A DNA stretch of 64,000 bases from assembly GCF_010093535.1 (NCBI RefSeq), contig NW_022985180.1, forward strand, positions 441,748-505,747, given 5' to 3'. The stretch comes from Lindgomyces ingoldianus. Its lineage: Eukaryota > Ascomycota > Dothideomycetes > Pleosporales > Lindgomycetaceae. Made by a program: the position numbers and the translations under genes. This document shows, piece by piece, positions 10,440 to 21,723 of this stretch (position 1 is its first letter; every line of letters starts with the position of its first letter). The notes beneath the pieces were generated by a model that was not told where the DNA came from, searched no databases, and saw only the letters and a list, made by a program, of their open reading frames with translations.

Positions 10440-10928
10440 ATGACTAATAGTCGGTGTAGAAGTAGACGCGGTTGTTTTTCGAGTCGCGGGTGGAAATTCT
10501 CAATTTGCCTTGAATTCTCTGCTTGCTGTGGACACTCTTGCCGGGCTCATGGAATGCATTATCATCCAGCATACCGGTATGATGTCCGATCACCCATTAT
10601 ACGGGTAATAACGTGAGCCCATGTAGACTGTGGCGCCACTATGTTTCGTGACGCCAATATCAAGGACGAACTGAAAAAGCGGGCTCCAGATATGGGACTG
10701 GAAATCGAGAGCTTAGAATTTGGCCAGATTACAGGGTAGGTTTTCTCCGCTTCGAAAATTGAGGAAAGCACTGGTATTGATAAAATTGGTAGAACACTGG
10801 AGGAAAATGTGAAGAAAAGCATGGATTTCTTGCGCATGTCACCTCTAGTTCGCCCGGCGCTCAAATCAAAAATTCGAGGATTCGTGTATGACATTATAAC
10901 TGGCAAGCTTAAGGAGGTTTTAGCATGA
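10440..10928 (+). pseudogene. beta-carbonic anhydrase pseudogene
   Basis: Plus-strand pieces match the beta-carbonic anhydrase fold in order. First comes a relic of the active-site strand (MTNSRCRS, where CxDxR is expected). A frameshift follows, then VFRVAGGNSQFALNSLLAVD (the RNAGG region) and MECIIIQHTGMM, where HTDCGM is normal. The Asp-Cys pair, including a zinc-binding Cys, is gone. After a stop and gap come FRDANIKDELKKRAPDMG, an in-frame TAG (10736-10738) and the conserved end DFLRMSPLVRPALKSKIRGF, then VYDIITGKLKEVLA and TGA at 10926-10928. Loss of zinc ligands plus stops and frameshifts means no active enzyme. The TAG is one C-to-T step from CAG, consistent with RIP spreading from the adjacent AT-rich block, though that link is inferred. 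Confidence 0.8.
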
Positions 10929-11181
10929 GCCAACCGTTGAAGTGAAAATTGGAGGGGTGCATTTCCGGGTTTGTAGCTTTGTAGGTGCTCTCTCACGCTC
11001 GTTTTAGTATGTATCTATTGGTGAGGAGGCAGTAACATGTGCCTTCTATATTGTTAGTTTAAAAAAAATGCTATTTTACCTTAGTTATTTTTAACGTTAT
11101 AAGGTTATTAAAATTTTTAGTCTAAAAGCTTTTTTTTCTAACTAAAATTTTAAAGTTAGCTTTAATAGCTGAGTAAATAAT
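10929..11181. other. AT-rich left flank of the retrotransposon, with target-site duplicate
   Basis: Composition drops sharply to AT-rich from about 11050. The last five bases (11177-11181, ATAAT) are the left target-site duplicate of the element that follows; the same five bases occur at 19058-19062. Confidence 0.75.
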
Positions 11182-11771
11182 TGTTACGGTCTACGGTTGG
11201 ACCAGCGTAACCCCACCAGCGGTGCTCCACAATCCAGCTGGTTTGGGGCAGGGCTCGCTTAGAGACCAATTGGAGGACGCGGTGGCAGCGCGGCTGCCTG
11301 AAATCATGGAAGAATGTGTTGTCTAATAAGGGAATAGGACGTAAATCTTACAAGTCTAAGAAAGCTTAGTAAGCTCTGCTTAGTAAGCTTATATAAGCTT
11401 ATTTAACTCACCTTAGCACCCTAGCACATATATATAGTTTCTAAGTTAAACAACCTTTAAAAAGTGTGTTTAATGTTTAGTTTATTCTTTACATAGACTA
11501 AGTAGCATTTAGCTTTCTAAAGAGCTATAATACTATCTGTATATCTTACACTATATATACCTTTAACTTTGTCCCACAGGACTGTTTAACTCTAGCTTCC
11601 CTACTGCTGCATATAGGGCAAACTATAATCTAGTCACTCTTCCCTCTCTATTAGCCTAATAGCCTGTACGTAGGACTGTACACCCTACTAGATTAGCCCC
11701 TTCTACTTATTCTACTTATTCTTTAGAAATATTATTAGACCTAAGTGCTTTTTAAAGTAAAAATTATAACA
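11182..11771 (+). repeat. 5' LTR (590 bp)
   Basis: It starts TGTTACGGTC and ends TTATAACA, and aligns without obvious gaps to the 3' LTR at 18468-19057. Its left part (to about 11540) keeps C and G at many sites where the 3' LTR has T or A. Its right part shows the reverse. Confidence 0.95.
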
Positions 11772-11879
11772 TTAAACACTACTTTTTTTAAAAAGTATAG
11801 TAACTTTACAACATAACCTAGACTCTAACATAGCCTATGCTGCGCTATCTAGATCTACAGAAGTTTCTACCTAAAGTAA

Positions 11880-13560
11880 AGCTGTCCTTGCAGAACAGAT
11901 TAACTTAATCTAGGACAACATTAAGGGACTCTAGTAGATTAGTAATAAAGTTAGTAAATTATTAAAACTTAAGTAAGAAATAGCTAACTTTTATAAAAAA
12001 AAAACTATAAATTTATAAAGCTTCCTACCTCTTATTAACCTTTATAAGGCCACTACCTAAGCCTACTAGATACACAAACTACAAGTAAAACTAGCAAAAG
12101 TTTAAAATATCTTAATAAACAAAGTAAGTGTTATAGCTAAAAAGGCTTTAAGACTAGCCCCTTTAAAGCTTTTTAAAGAATTATTAAAAGACCTCTAACT
12201 ATTCTTTACTAAATACTACCTTTATATGTAATATAATAAAGAAGCATTTTAGACTAACATAGAAATAATCTTTTAAATAGGATTATACTTAGAAGGCCCT
12301 CTTATAATCTAGTTCTAACTCTACACTAATAATTAGATAAATTTTAGAGCTAATAGCGCCCTACTTAATTCTAAAATAAAAAAAGTATTTAGTAGCATTA
12401 AAAATTTTAAGGCAGCCTTATTAGCTATTTATAAAACTTTAGATAAAAAAAAATTACAGCTAACTAACTAAATAATATAAAATAAAGCAGTAGACTAGTC
12501 TAAAACTATGCAGCATGTTTTAGAGAGTAAATAGCTATCTGCAGATAGAACAACTAGAAAGCCCTATGCTGCATGTTTTATAATAGACTAAATAAAAAAG
12601 TAAAAAATAAGTTTATACACATAGACTAACTAACTACCTTTAAAGACTACATTAAGAAAGCAACAACCTATAATAACTATTATAAGGAACATAAAAAAAA
12701 AAAGAAATTAAAGAGAACCTTCTAAAAGCTAGAATTTATCTCTAAAAAAAAAAAGCTTTTATAATTGTGAGAGCACTGTGAAGCAGGAAGCGTGAAGCGC
12801 AGAAGGGGGTACAGGATAGTATTGATAGACGAATCCTTGAGGAGACTCAGGGGTTTGTAAGAAGATATATATATATGTGCTGGGGCACGTGACGGGACGT
12901 CATGTGCCCAAGGCTGGGCCGAGGGCTCTCCGGGGAGAGTCCGAGGCATGTCCAAGTTGACCGTGACAATAATATAATAAAAAGCTAATAGACCTTAGTT
13001 ATGTAAAGCATATATAAAGCTCTCTTTTAAAAAAAAACTAAGTTTTAAAACGTAATAGGCTGCCTCTAATAAAGAAATAACAAAAATAGTTAGAGAATAA
13101 GGCCTACCTAAACTATAAAAAAGTAGAACACTTCTACTAAAATTACCTAAACTTTTAGAAGAGGGAGAATAAAAATACTACTATAATAATAAAAGCTATT
13201 ACTACTAAATATAGCCTTATAAATAAAAAAATATAAGAAAGACTAAATAACAGACTTTACTAGTAATGTAAAGAAAACTACTTTTTAAACAACTATTCTA
13301 AACTATATTAAAAAGTAGTTATTTAAAACTTTAGCAGCTTTAATATAGTGTTACAGGACTTTATAATCCTAAAGAGATATAAAGAGGAGACTTAAATCTA
13401 AGGATATATTATAAATGTTTAAAAAGAAGAAGAATAGTTCTCTCTTTAAAACTAAACCCCTAGTACTTTAGTAAAAGAGCTTTTCTAACAGTTTTAAAGA
13501 TGCAGGTGCTAGAAGTGTAGGTTATAATATAACTACCTAAGTAATTACATAGTCTTGCTT
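11880..13560 (+). pseudogene. gag relic of the chromovirus, interrupted by an insertion
   Basis: Reading TAG/TAA as former Gln gives Lys/Leu-rich helical protein-like stretches (for example EIANFYKKKTINLQSFLPL and LLKDLQLFFTKYYLYMQYN) on the plus strand up to the insertion at 12766. They continue after it (for example YKKVEHFYQNYLNFQKREN near 13110). The position between the 5' LTR and the protease fits gag. No clear CCHC knuckle could be read, so limits are approximate. Confidence 0.55.
12766..12968. mobile_element. 203-bp solo-LTR-like insertion, not RIP-mutated
   Basis: This GC-normal island sits inside the AT-rich gag relic. It begins TGTGAGAGCACTG and ends CCGTGACA (TG...CA) and is flanked on both sides by ATAAT (12761-12765 and 12969-12973). 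These are the marks of an LTR-type insertion, most simply a solo LTR or a very small non-autonomous element. It contains an AT-repeat TATA-like run near 12864-12876. It also holds an inverted repeat with arms 12883-12893 and 12899-12909 (one mismatch) that includes a CACGTG. It entered after the host element was mutated, or was too short to be hit by RIP. Orientation is unknown. Confidence 0.8.
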
Positions 13561-14439
13561 TACTAAATAAACATTAGCAACAACTACTTAACATTTAACA
13601 TTATATAAAAAATAGCTAAAGTTAAATATAATATTATAAATAAAAAAAAGTAATAGTAATTCTTTACTAAAATTAAAGATTAAAAGCTAAAATAGCTAGG
13701 TAAACCTGCTAGGTTTAAAGTACTATAGCTAGCACCTAAAAAACCTAAGACACTGCTTCTAAGCCTAGTAATCTCTAGAAAAGCTTTTATAATATAATAA
13801 AACTATAGATAATGCGTTCTTTGCAGAAGCAGCACCTATAGCACTAATAGCTGCTAATAGAAAGGTCACCCTGTACAGCTAGTACAAACAAAGAAATACC
13901 TATAGTAGACCTAAAAAAGTCTTTTTAATATGTTACATAGACCTAACAACTGTTTATACCCTTAGTACTAATGCATATAATAATATTGTATTAAGCATTA
14001 GAACAACAAACATTAAGCAGGATAGTAGCCTACATAGGAAAGAAACTATAATAGTTGCCTATAGCAGAGAATAGCCTTAGCCTACAAAACTATAAATTAT
14101 TACACTTGTTAAACAGCCCCCCCTTATAAATAAGAAATATAGGTAAAGTATAATAAATAAAAGAACTATAAGTTCTACTATTTTTAGTAAAAAGTAGCAA
14201 AAAAAGAAAACTACCTAACATTACATTACCTAGTTAAAGATTATAAATGTAAAGTAACTAACTACTATAATTAAAAACATTAAATCTATAAAAAAAAAAA
14301 CAAGTTTAATAATAACTTATAAAATATTAACCTCTATCTTTTCTCTAATAAAAAGGTTAAGCATAACATATTAGCAGTAATTACAGTAGGGTAAAGAGTA
14401 GGACACAGCCTAACAACCTCTTTTACGTATAAAGGAAGG

Positions 14440-17400
14440 CCTAGACTAGCCCTTATAGACAGTAAATGCACCTTTACTGCTATAAATAAGGATTAGGTAG
14501 ACAAGCAAAGCATACTATTTTACATAAAAAAAAACCTGTTTAAGGTAACTCTTACTAACATATTATTAATTAAGTACAGTAGAGAATAAATTAACCTAGA
14601 AACCTATAAAAAAGACTTTAAAACCTTTAATATAAAAAATTAGAAATTTATAAACATACTTAAACTAAAAGGTAAATATAATGTAATTTTAAGCTATAAC
14701 TAGCTTAAAACTTACAATCCTGTAATTAATTAAAGAACTATAACTATAGAAACCCCTAACAACCACGCACACATAACCTAGTTAGCATGCTATAATAACA
14801 GATGCCTAGTCTACAAATAAGCAAAACAAGGTAGCAGTTACTACCTTAAGAAAAGAAAACTCTAAAAAGTCCTTTACTAAAAGCTAAAAGCCTAAGCAAT
14901 ATAATTAATAAAAGAAAAGCTTAAGGAAGTCTTCTATAAAATAATTAAAAAAAATAAAAATATAGAATAAGTTAGTGTAATCTAAATTTAAGAGGAAGGC
15001 TGCATCCTGCCTAAATATAAAGACTATAAAGACATGTTTAAGACACTAAAGGACCCTAAAGAACTACTACTACACTAGCCTTAAAATTACACTATTAACT
15101 TAATAAAAGATTACAACCTAAAGACGCATAAGCTTTGCCCCTTAACTAGAGTACAAAAAAAGGCCTTACAAAAATATGTTAATAAGATGTTAGCATAAGG
15201 CTACATCTAAGAAAGCTACAGCCTAGTAGCATTAGCAGTAGTTTTTGTAAAAAAGAAAAAAGAGAAAATCTAAGTCTATTAGAATTATAGAACTCTAAAT
15301 AATAACATAGTCTAAAATTAGTTCTTTCTACTAATTATATAAAACATTATAAACTAACTAAGAGGAACCTAGTACTTTATAAAGTTTAACATATAAGACA
15401 GATTTAATAAAATAAAGATATAAAAAGAAAATAAGTAGCTTATAGTGTTTAAAACCTTATAAAGACTTTATAAACTACTAGTAATGCTGTTTAGCCTAAT
15501 AAACACCTTAGTAACATTTTAGTAAATTATTAATATAGCTCTTAACTCTTATCTAGATGTCTTTACTCTAGTATATTTAGATAATGTCCTTATCTACTTA
15601 AGAGATACCCTAGAAGACTACGTACAGAAAGTATAAAAAGTCTTAAAGTAGCTTAAGAAGTATAGACTTTACCTACAGCTCTCTAAATATAAGTTCTATG
15701 TTACTAAAACAAAATACTTAAGATTTATAATTAATAAAAAAGAAATAAAAATTAATCTAGCTAAAGTATAAAAAGTACTTAAGTAGCTAAAACTCTAGAT
15801 AGTTAAGAAAGTAAAAAGATTCTTAAGACTATTAGGCTACATTAGACAAATAATTAGAGACTATTTAAAAATTACTATACTATTAACAAACACTATAACT
15901 AAGGAGTAAGTAATAGTAAAGTTTGTCTAGACTTTTAAAATAAATAAAGCATTTATAATGCTAAAATAAGCTATAATAGATAAACTAGTACTAAGAATGT
16001 ACAATCTATAATTAGACATAAAAATCCACACAGACGCATCCCTTAGAGCTAGTAGGGCCGCGTTATACTAAAAGCAGGAAGACAGAAAATAGCACCTAGT
16101 TGCATACTACTCTGCTAAGTTCTTAGGTCCTAAAGCAGGCTACAGCGTACCTAACAAAGAACTAAAAGCAATATTAAACGCTGTAAAAGTATAGGCTATA
16201 AAGCTACATAGAATAGTAAAGCTATTTAATATTATAACTAACTATGTAAACTTAGTTATGTTCTTATTAGTAAAAAAACTATTACTAATGTACATAAAAT
16301 AAGTAATAAAACTTGTATAGTTTAACTATATTATTAAGCATGTGCCTAGAGCATAAAACTAGTAGGCTAACACTCTTAGCTAAAAACTAGACTACTTTAA
16401 TAAAAAAAAGAAAAAAACTAAAAAGTTTACACTCTTTAAAAAAACTAATAAAAGATAGATTTATAATAAGCCCTAACTTATAAAAGAATTCTACATGCTT
16501 ATAGCTAGTAAGTAAGGATAGAAGAATTTAATCTAAGAATATTACAAATCTCTAATGTTTAGACATCTAGAAATTAGCACCCTATAGAAAAAACTAAGAG
16601 CTGTAATACTGCAACAAGTACTAAAAATTAAGTAGTTATGCACTAAAGTACTTAAAAAGTGTAACATCTGCAATAAGAATAACTTATAAAGGCATAGGGC
16701 CTATAGATACTTATAACTAATTAAAGCGCCTAAATTACTATAAACAATAATTATAATAGACTTTATTATAAGATTACCCCTATCTAAGGAACTAGAAACA
16801 GACAGGATGTGCAACATAATTATAGTAGCCCTAGATAAAACTACTAAGTATTTACATACTTAGCCCTTAGAAAAAATAATAACAGCTAAAAAATTTATTT
16901 ATAAATTAAAATAAAATGTAATATTAGTATATAAATGCCTAAAGATTATTATCTCTAACTAAGACAAACTATTTACTAGCAGCTTCTAAAAAGCAGTAAT
17001 GCAGCATTTTAGTATAGCATACAAGCTATTAACAGCCTACTATCTGCAGACAGACAGCTAGACTAAAAGAGTAAACACAGAAGTAGAAAGGTACTTAAGA
17101 AAGTATATATTTTATACCTAAAACAACTAGATAACTTAGCTTCTAATAGCATAGTTAGCTATTAATAATGTAGAGTTAGCTATAATAAAAGAAACACTAT
17201 ATAAAGCTAATTTTAGATATAACCTCTACTTTACATTACATAGAAATTAACTTATAAATCTACAAGAATTAATAAATTAGCTAACAGACCTACATTAAAT
17301 ACACAAAAAATTAGCTATAGAAGCTAAGACTAGCAGAAAAATAATAAAGAAATATGTAAATAAATTATAATAACTAAGACTAGAAATTTACTTTAGGGAT

Positions 17401-17870
17401 TATGTGTACTTTAACACTAAAAACTTAAAGATACTAAGACCCTCTAGAAAGCTAGTAAAAAAAAGGATAAAACTATATAAAGTCTTTTAAACTTAATAAG
17501 ACAACTGCAAGCTTAAGCTTTTTCTGCATATAAAAATACACCTATAGTTCTATATCTCTAAATTAGAAAAAGCACCTAAAGAGATTTCTCTATCTACTTA
17601 AGAATAAAAAGATGTAGAAATAAAGTATAAAGTTAAGCGCATTATTAGTAATTAAAGAAATTAGAAAGAATTTTTAGTAAAATAAAAAAAGTAGCTTACT
17701 AGTAAAAACACATAAAAACTAGCTAAGAATTTAAGAAACGCGCAGCTATTAGTATAAAGGTACCTTTAGGCTTATCTAAAAGAAACTAGCTAGGCAATAA
17801 AGCACCTATATTAAAAGAAATAGCTATGTTATTACTAAATAGCAGCAGCCTTTAGAGACAAGTCTTAGCT
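14440..17870 (+). pseudogene. pol relic: protease, RT, RNase H, integrase, chromodomain
   Basis: With TAG/TAA read as former Gln the plus strand shows, in order: protease with LIDSKCTF (DSG expected) near 14450; RT with FIKFNI.DRFNKIKI near 15375 and YLDNVLIY at 15571-15597 (YLDD expected, so the second catalytic Asp is Asn by a G-to-A change); RNase H with HTDAS near 16028; integrase zinc region with CNICNK near 16660, then the core around IIDFI (16750), SNQDKLFTS (16955) and NTEVERYLRKY (17075); and an HPVFHVS-like IHLQFYISKLEK near 17545. A chromodomain follows at about 17620-17760 (YKVKRIISNQRNQKEFLVKQ, later LAKNLRNAQLL). The polyprotein is broken throughout. RT, integrase and a terminal chromodomain together place it among chromoviruses. 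Confidence 0.9.
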
Positions 17871-17879
17871 AATAATAGT

Positions 17880-18330
17880 TAAAAAAAAAAACAGCCTTTT
17901 ACTTTAGCTTTAAGCGCTTTTATCTTATCTAAGGAAAATAAATTCTTTTTTAAATACTTTACATAATAAGCTTCTAATAGATCTAGTAATTTTTAAATAT
18001 AATTCTGTTTAAAATGCTTCTTAGCCTTTGCCTTTAGGGTCTTCTAAACCTAATGTAATATCTTGTTATTAAGATTTTACTTTTAAGCTCTTATAGTAAT
18101 TACTTTCTAAAAAAGTGCTTCTCTTTTCTTCTCTAAATAATCTTACATAGCATTAGAAATAAAAGTGTTGCATTTACTATTTTTTTTTACACACTTAATG
18201 CACTTGTCTAAGAACAAAGTTAACACATAAAACAACTCTAAAAATTAGTAAGCACTATAGGGCCTTATTTTTATCTAATAAAAAAGATTAAAATAATAAG
18301 TAACATAAGGACAGTAAGATAAGCATAACT
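17880..18330 (-). pseudogene. antisense Cys-rich / coiled-coil ORF relic inside the retrotransposon
   Basis: Between the chromodomain and the 3' LTR the protein-like signal switches to the minus strand. With TAA/TAG read as former Gln it gives FLELFYVLTLFLDKCIKC, then VKKNSKCNTFISNAM, then a Lys/Glu/Leu-rich helical run (DYLEKKREALF, KVITIRA, LNNKIL, KTLKAKAKKHFK). The pattern is CxxC with a third Cys seven residues on, followed by a coiled coil. It resembles a class of short fungal hypothetical proteins with a Cys triad and coiled coil that I recall as frequent near Gypsy elements; that resemblance is from memory. Stops are again C-to-T type on this strand. Limits are approximate. Confidence 0.55.
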
Positions 18331-18467
18331 AGCAAGCTATTTAGTATAAAATAAATAAATGTTAAAAATGCCTTTTAGTAAATAAATGCTTACTTTATAA
18401 ACAAACTTTTACTAACACAGTTGTTTAAGCAGAGCAGTAAGGACACTGCTAGGGAGAGGGGGCAGCG

Positions 18468-19057
18468 TGTTACAGTCTACAGTTAGACTAGCGTAACCCT
18501 ACTAGCAGTGCTCCACAATCTAGCTAGTTTGGGGCAGGGCTTGCTTAGAGACTAATTAGAGGACGCAGTGGCAGCGCAGCTGCCTAAAATTATAGAAGAA
18601 TGTGTTATTTAATAAGAGAATAAGATGTAAATCTTATAAGTCTAAAAAAGCTTAGTAAGCTTTACTTAGTAAGCTTATGTAAGCTTATTTAACTTACCTT
18701 AGCACTCTAGTATATGTATATAGTTTCTAAGTTAAATAACTTTTAAAAAGTGTGTTTAATGTTTAGTTTATTTTTTATATAGACTAAGTAGCATTTAGCT
18801 TTTTAAAAAGCTGTAATACTATTTATATATCTTACACTATATATACCTCTAACCTTGTCCTACAGGACTGTTTGACCCTAGCCTCCCTACTGCCGCACAT
18901 AGGGCAAACCACAATCCAGTCACTCTTCCCTCTCCATTAGCCTAATAGCCTGTACGTAGGACTGTACACCCTACCGGATTGGCCCCTTCTACCCGTCCTA
19001 CTCATCCCCTAGGAATATTATCAGACCCGAGTGCTTCCCGAAGCAAGGATTGTAACA
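18468..19057 (+). repeat. 3' LTR (590 bp)
   Basis: It starts TGTTACAGTC and ends GATTGTAACA, and is followed by the target duplicate ATAAT (19058-19062). Its last roughly 200 bp (from about 18850) are GC-normal and unmutated. Its first part carries many C-to-T and G-to-A changes compared with the 5' LTR. Confidence 0.95.
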
Positions 19058-19062
19058 ATAAT

Positions 19063-19777
19063 AATCTAGTGTAAGGCGGGATGTCCCAGAACGGGCTAGT
19101 ATGGCCTCACCTGACCTGTTTGGAGGTCACATGACCTGTGATTCGTATCTAAGCATGAATCCTGACAAGCGAGGATTGGCAGCGATTCGTCTCTCTTACA
19201 ATACACTCCTATCTTTCTCCGAAACCTTGCTCTCAGTGCTATCCGTGCTATCTACTATCCCATCTTTACATCTTCTATTTAAAACACCTAGCAGCCCCTA
19301 GCGCAGTTCATTAAGAAGTTTATTAATAGAAGAATCTACTCTATGCCTTAAAGGCTTAAGGATGTAATTAAAAAGAATAGGCAATTAACTAGGTAGGAAG
19401 GGAGGAGAGACAGAGCAAAAATAGATGTTAAATTTAGTCTAAAAGGCTTCTATTACAAGCACCTAAAGACTTTACTCTTCTACAAAGCTTATATAGAGAG
19501 ATTATATACATGCAAAAGTTTCATGCGATTTTAAGTAAAAATGGCGTTGCGCATTTGATTTGGTTGGTGATTGTACGAGGGAGGTGTGGTGCCAAGCATT
19601 TTTGGAGTGCCGGTTTTTTGTCAACCGCCTGACAGCCTCCGTCCATTTCATCTTCCAACGTTTTGATGTCAGATCAAACTGTGCCTTCATTACCATGTTA
19701 TCATTCCAATTTTTCAACCGGACTCGAAGACGAGAGGGCCCGGTTCGTTTGAATCCCAACCAGACCAGCCCTCGACC
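19063..19777. other. intergenic region with a possible older retroelement fragment
   Basis: From 19070 (TGTAAGGCGGG) to about 19288 (TTTAAAACA) the sequence looks like an LTR (TG...CA, C/T-rich middle). Next comes AT-biased sequence with protein-like pieces if stops are ignored (for example KDVIKKNRQLT and FYYKHLKTLLFYKAYIER), ending near 19500. No second LTR was found. From 19500 to 19777 lies the 5' flank of the HET pseudogene. Confidence 0.35.
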
Positions 19778-21723
19778 ATGATGACGACGACGTCAAAAAA
19801 GCGGAAGGCATCCATAAGTTTCGAGCAGCAACCACAGCCTGATGAATCGCACTCGCATTTAACGCATGGACTCTACAAGTCCTACAAATTCCGGTCTTTA
19901 GTTCAAGGGAATGAATTCCGGCTCCTCCATGTCACCAAAATATCAATCGATGAGAAATGGGAGTATGGAATTGAACGCCACGTCCTGGAGAGGGCACCAC
20001 TGTTCGAAACCATCTTGTACGTCTGGGGCGATGCAACTGGCCAACACACGCTGGTCCTCGCCCCGAACAATGTGGGCGGTGCTTCAGAATCGATGTCTAT
20101 CAACGACAATCTGCGGAAGCAATTCCCCCGCTTTCTTGGCATTGCCGCACGGGATACCTATCGATAGACCAACTGGGCACTAATTAGACAAGCATTAACG
20201 AACGAAATCATCATGTAAAGATTATGGGGAAGGTCTACAGCCACGACGAGCGTGTTATTGTGTGGCTGTGGAATGTGAAAATCCACAGCCGCCTCATCAA
20301 GCTGAACGATATATGACAGACATCAATCAGGAAGAGGGGGGTTATAAAGCCGCTCCAGGACACACTGATAGAAGCTTTGCAGAAAGACGTCAATGATTGG
20401 TGGAACGACAGCGACCTTGATTAGCTCCACTTTTTCGAAAACAAGTGGTTTCAACGGGAGTGGGTGTTTCAAGAGGTAGTTTTATCAAAAGAAGCTGGCT
20501 TTGTGGCTAGAAATTCTATATTCGGCTTCCTGTCGCTGTATCACATGATTCGGCACTTCTGTATCAATTCCATCTCGAGCCCTACGCCTTTCGGCTGGGT
20601 GTTAGACGAGAACGGGCATGCAGTGTCCTTTAGTACACGTTCAAAACAATGTGGCGTTTCAGACGTCTCGAATCACCGGACGCCAGACAATCAAGCTTCT
20701 CTGATTTTCGACTACTGCACTCGAAGCGTACATCGAGCATGTACTCATCAGATCGACGGAACCGGATATACGCTTTCGCCGGTATCAAATCGTGGTGTCC
20801 TCGATAACAATCAATCTAGACTACTCGTTGTCTTATTCTCGGGTCCTAGTCGGTGTCGCGAACTCGATGGTACGCGAATCTGCCAGCTTGGACATTCTCG
20901 AGAATGCATCTCCGATAGATGACGCCTGCAGCCTTGTAAAAAGAACTGTACCCTCATGGGTCCCAATTTGGAGTCCGCACTTTAGAGTCTCAATGCTGCA
21001 TCGTTCGCACAGCAGAGGAGAATCGCAATGGTTTGCAGATGGCGGAAACGAGTTCAATTCACAGAACCTACAGACATGATTGGCGCGGCTCTACATCTCC
21101 ACTGGATCTTCTCGTCAAGGCGAAAGGCACCCCTACCATCACCGGAGCGCTCGATCATTTTGGTAGTGATGATCCATTCTGGTATATTACTGGCTACGCA
21201 TTGGGAATTTATCCAGTCCGGGATTTACATCAACCTAGACAGACGCCTACGGGGAGTCAATGATACTCCAGGTCAGAACCTGTTAACTCGACAGCTGCTA
21301 GAAGTCATTCTATTCGGTCGAACAGCAAAGACGGAGGTCTCTGATGATCTTTCGGATGCAAGTATGGGCGCCGATACTAGTGAACTTCTTGCCGTATACG
21401 ATCTGTTTGCGACTTGTAAAGGTCTTTTCCACCCCGCCCTCCCGGGAACAGCGCAGTATTCTGTCCACCCTCCAGCTCTACACCTACCCCCCCAAAGGTC
21501 GTAAGCTATTTCACACCGCAAATAACATGATTGGCTTAGCATATGAACCTCGACTAGGTAATCGAATCTTCTTCTTGCGTAGCTGTGTGTTGCGCCTGTT
21601 ATTCTGCGCCATGTCGGCGGAAACGAATATCACTTTGTAGAGGTGGCCTACCTGCATGGTGTGATGCGCGGAGAACTGGCTTCACTGGATTGGGAAGAAC
21701 CCAATGATATAAGTTCGGCGTAG
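19778..21723 (+). pseudogene. HET-domain protein pseudogene
   Basis: HET-domain proteins act in non-self recognition between fungal strains and trigger cell death. Here the family blocks appear in order but in shifting frames. From the ATG at 19778: FRLLHVTKISIDEKWEY and LFETILYVWGDATG (first HET block). After a frameshift near 20140: GYLSIDQLGTN, a TAG, then NERNHHVKIMGKVYSHDERV and IVWLW. After further stops: NKWFQREWVFQEVVLSKEA, the WFxRxWVxQE signature. Then VPSWVPIWSP near 20950, and the C-terminal part LFHTANNMIGLAYEP with VILRHVGGNEYHFVEVAYLH, ending at TAG 21721-21723. At least two frameshifts and three stops mean it cannot make the full protein. Some breaks could hide introns, but the number makes a dead gene much more likely. 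Confidence 0.85.

Larger units (their letters stand above)
11182..19057 (+). mobile_element. Ty3/Gypsy chromovirus LTR retrotransposon, complete but RIP-inactivated
   Basis: The element is 7,876 bp, bounded by two 590-bp direct LTRs (TG...CA) and a 5-bp target duplication ATAAT. Domain order is gag, aspartic protease, reverse transcriptase, RNase H, integrase, chromodomain, which defines a chromovirus of the Gypsy group. Nearly all Gln codons have become TAG/TAA and the interior is extremely AT-rich, as RIP produces from CpA sites on both strands. No ORF longer than a few dozen codons survives. A polypurine tract (AGGGAGAGGGGG, 18451-18462) lies just before the 3' LTR. A primer-binding site after 11771 cannot be recognised and was probably mutated. 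The element is dead. It also carries a later insertion (12766-12968) and an antisense ORF relic near its 3' end. Confidence 0.95.

Noticed and set aside
12722..12955. 77-codon minus-strand frame inside the retrotransposon
   Set aside because: It only reflects the unmutated GC-normal insertion; most of it is non-coding LTR-like DNA.
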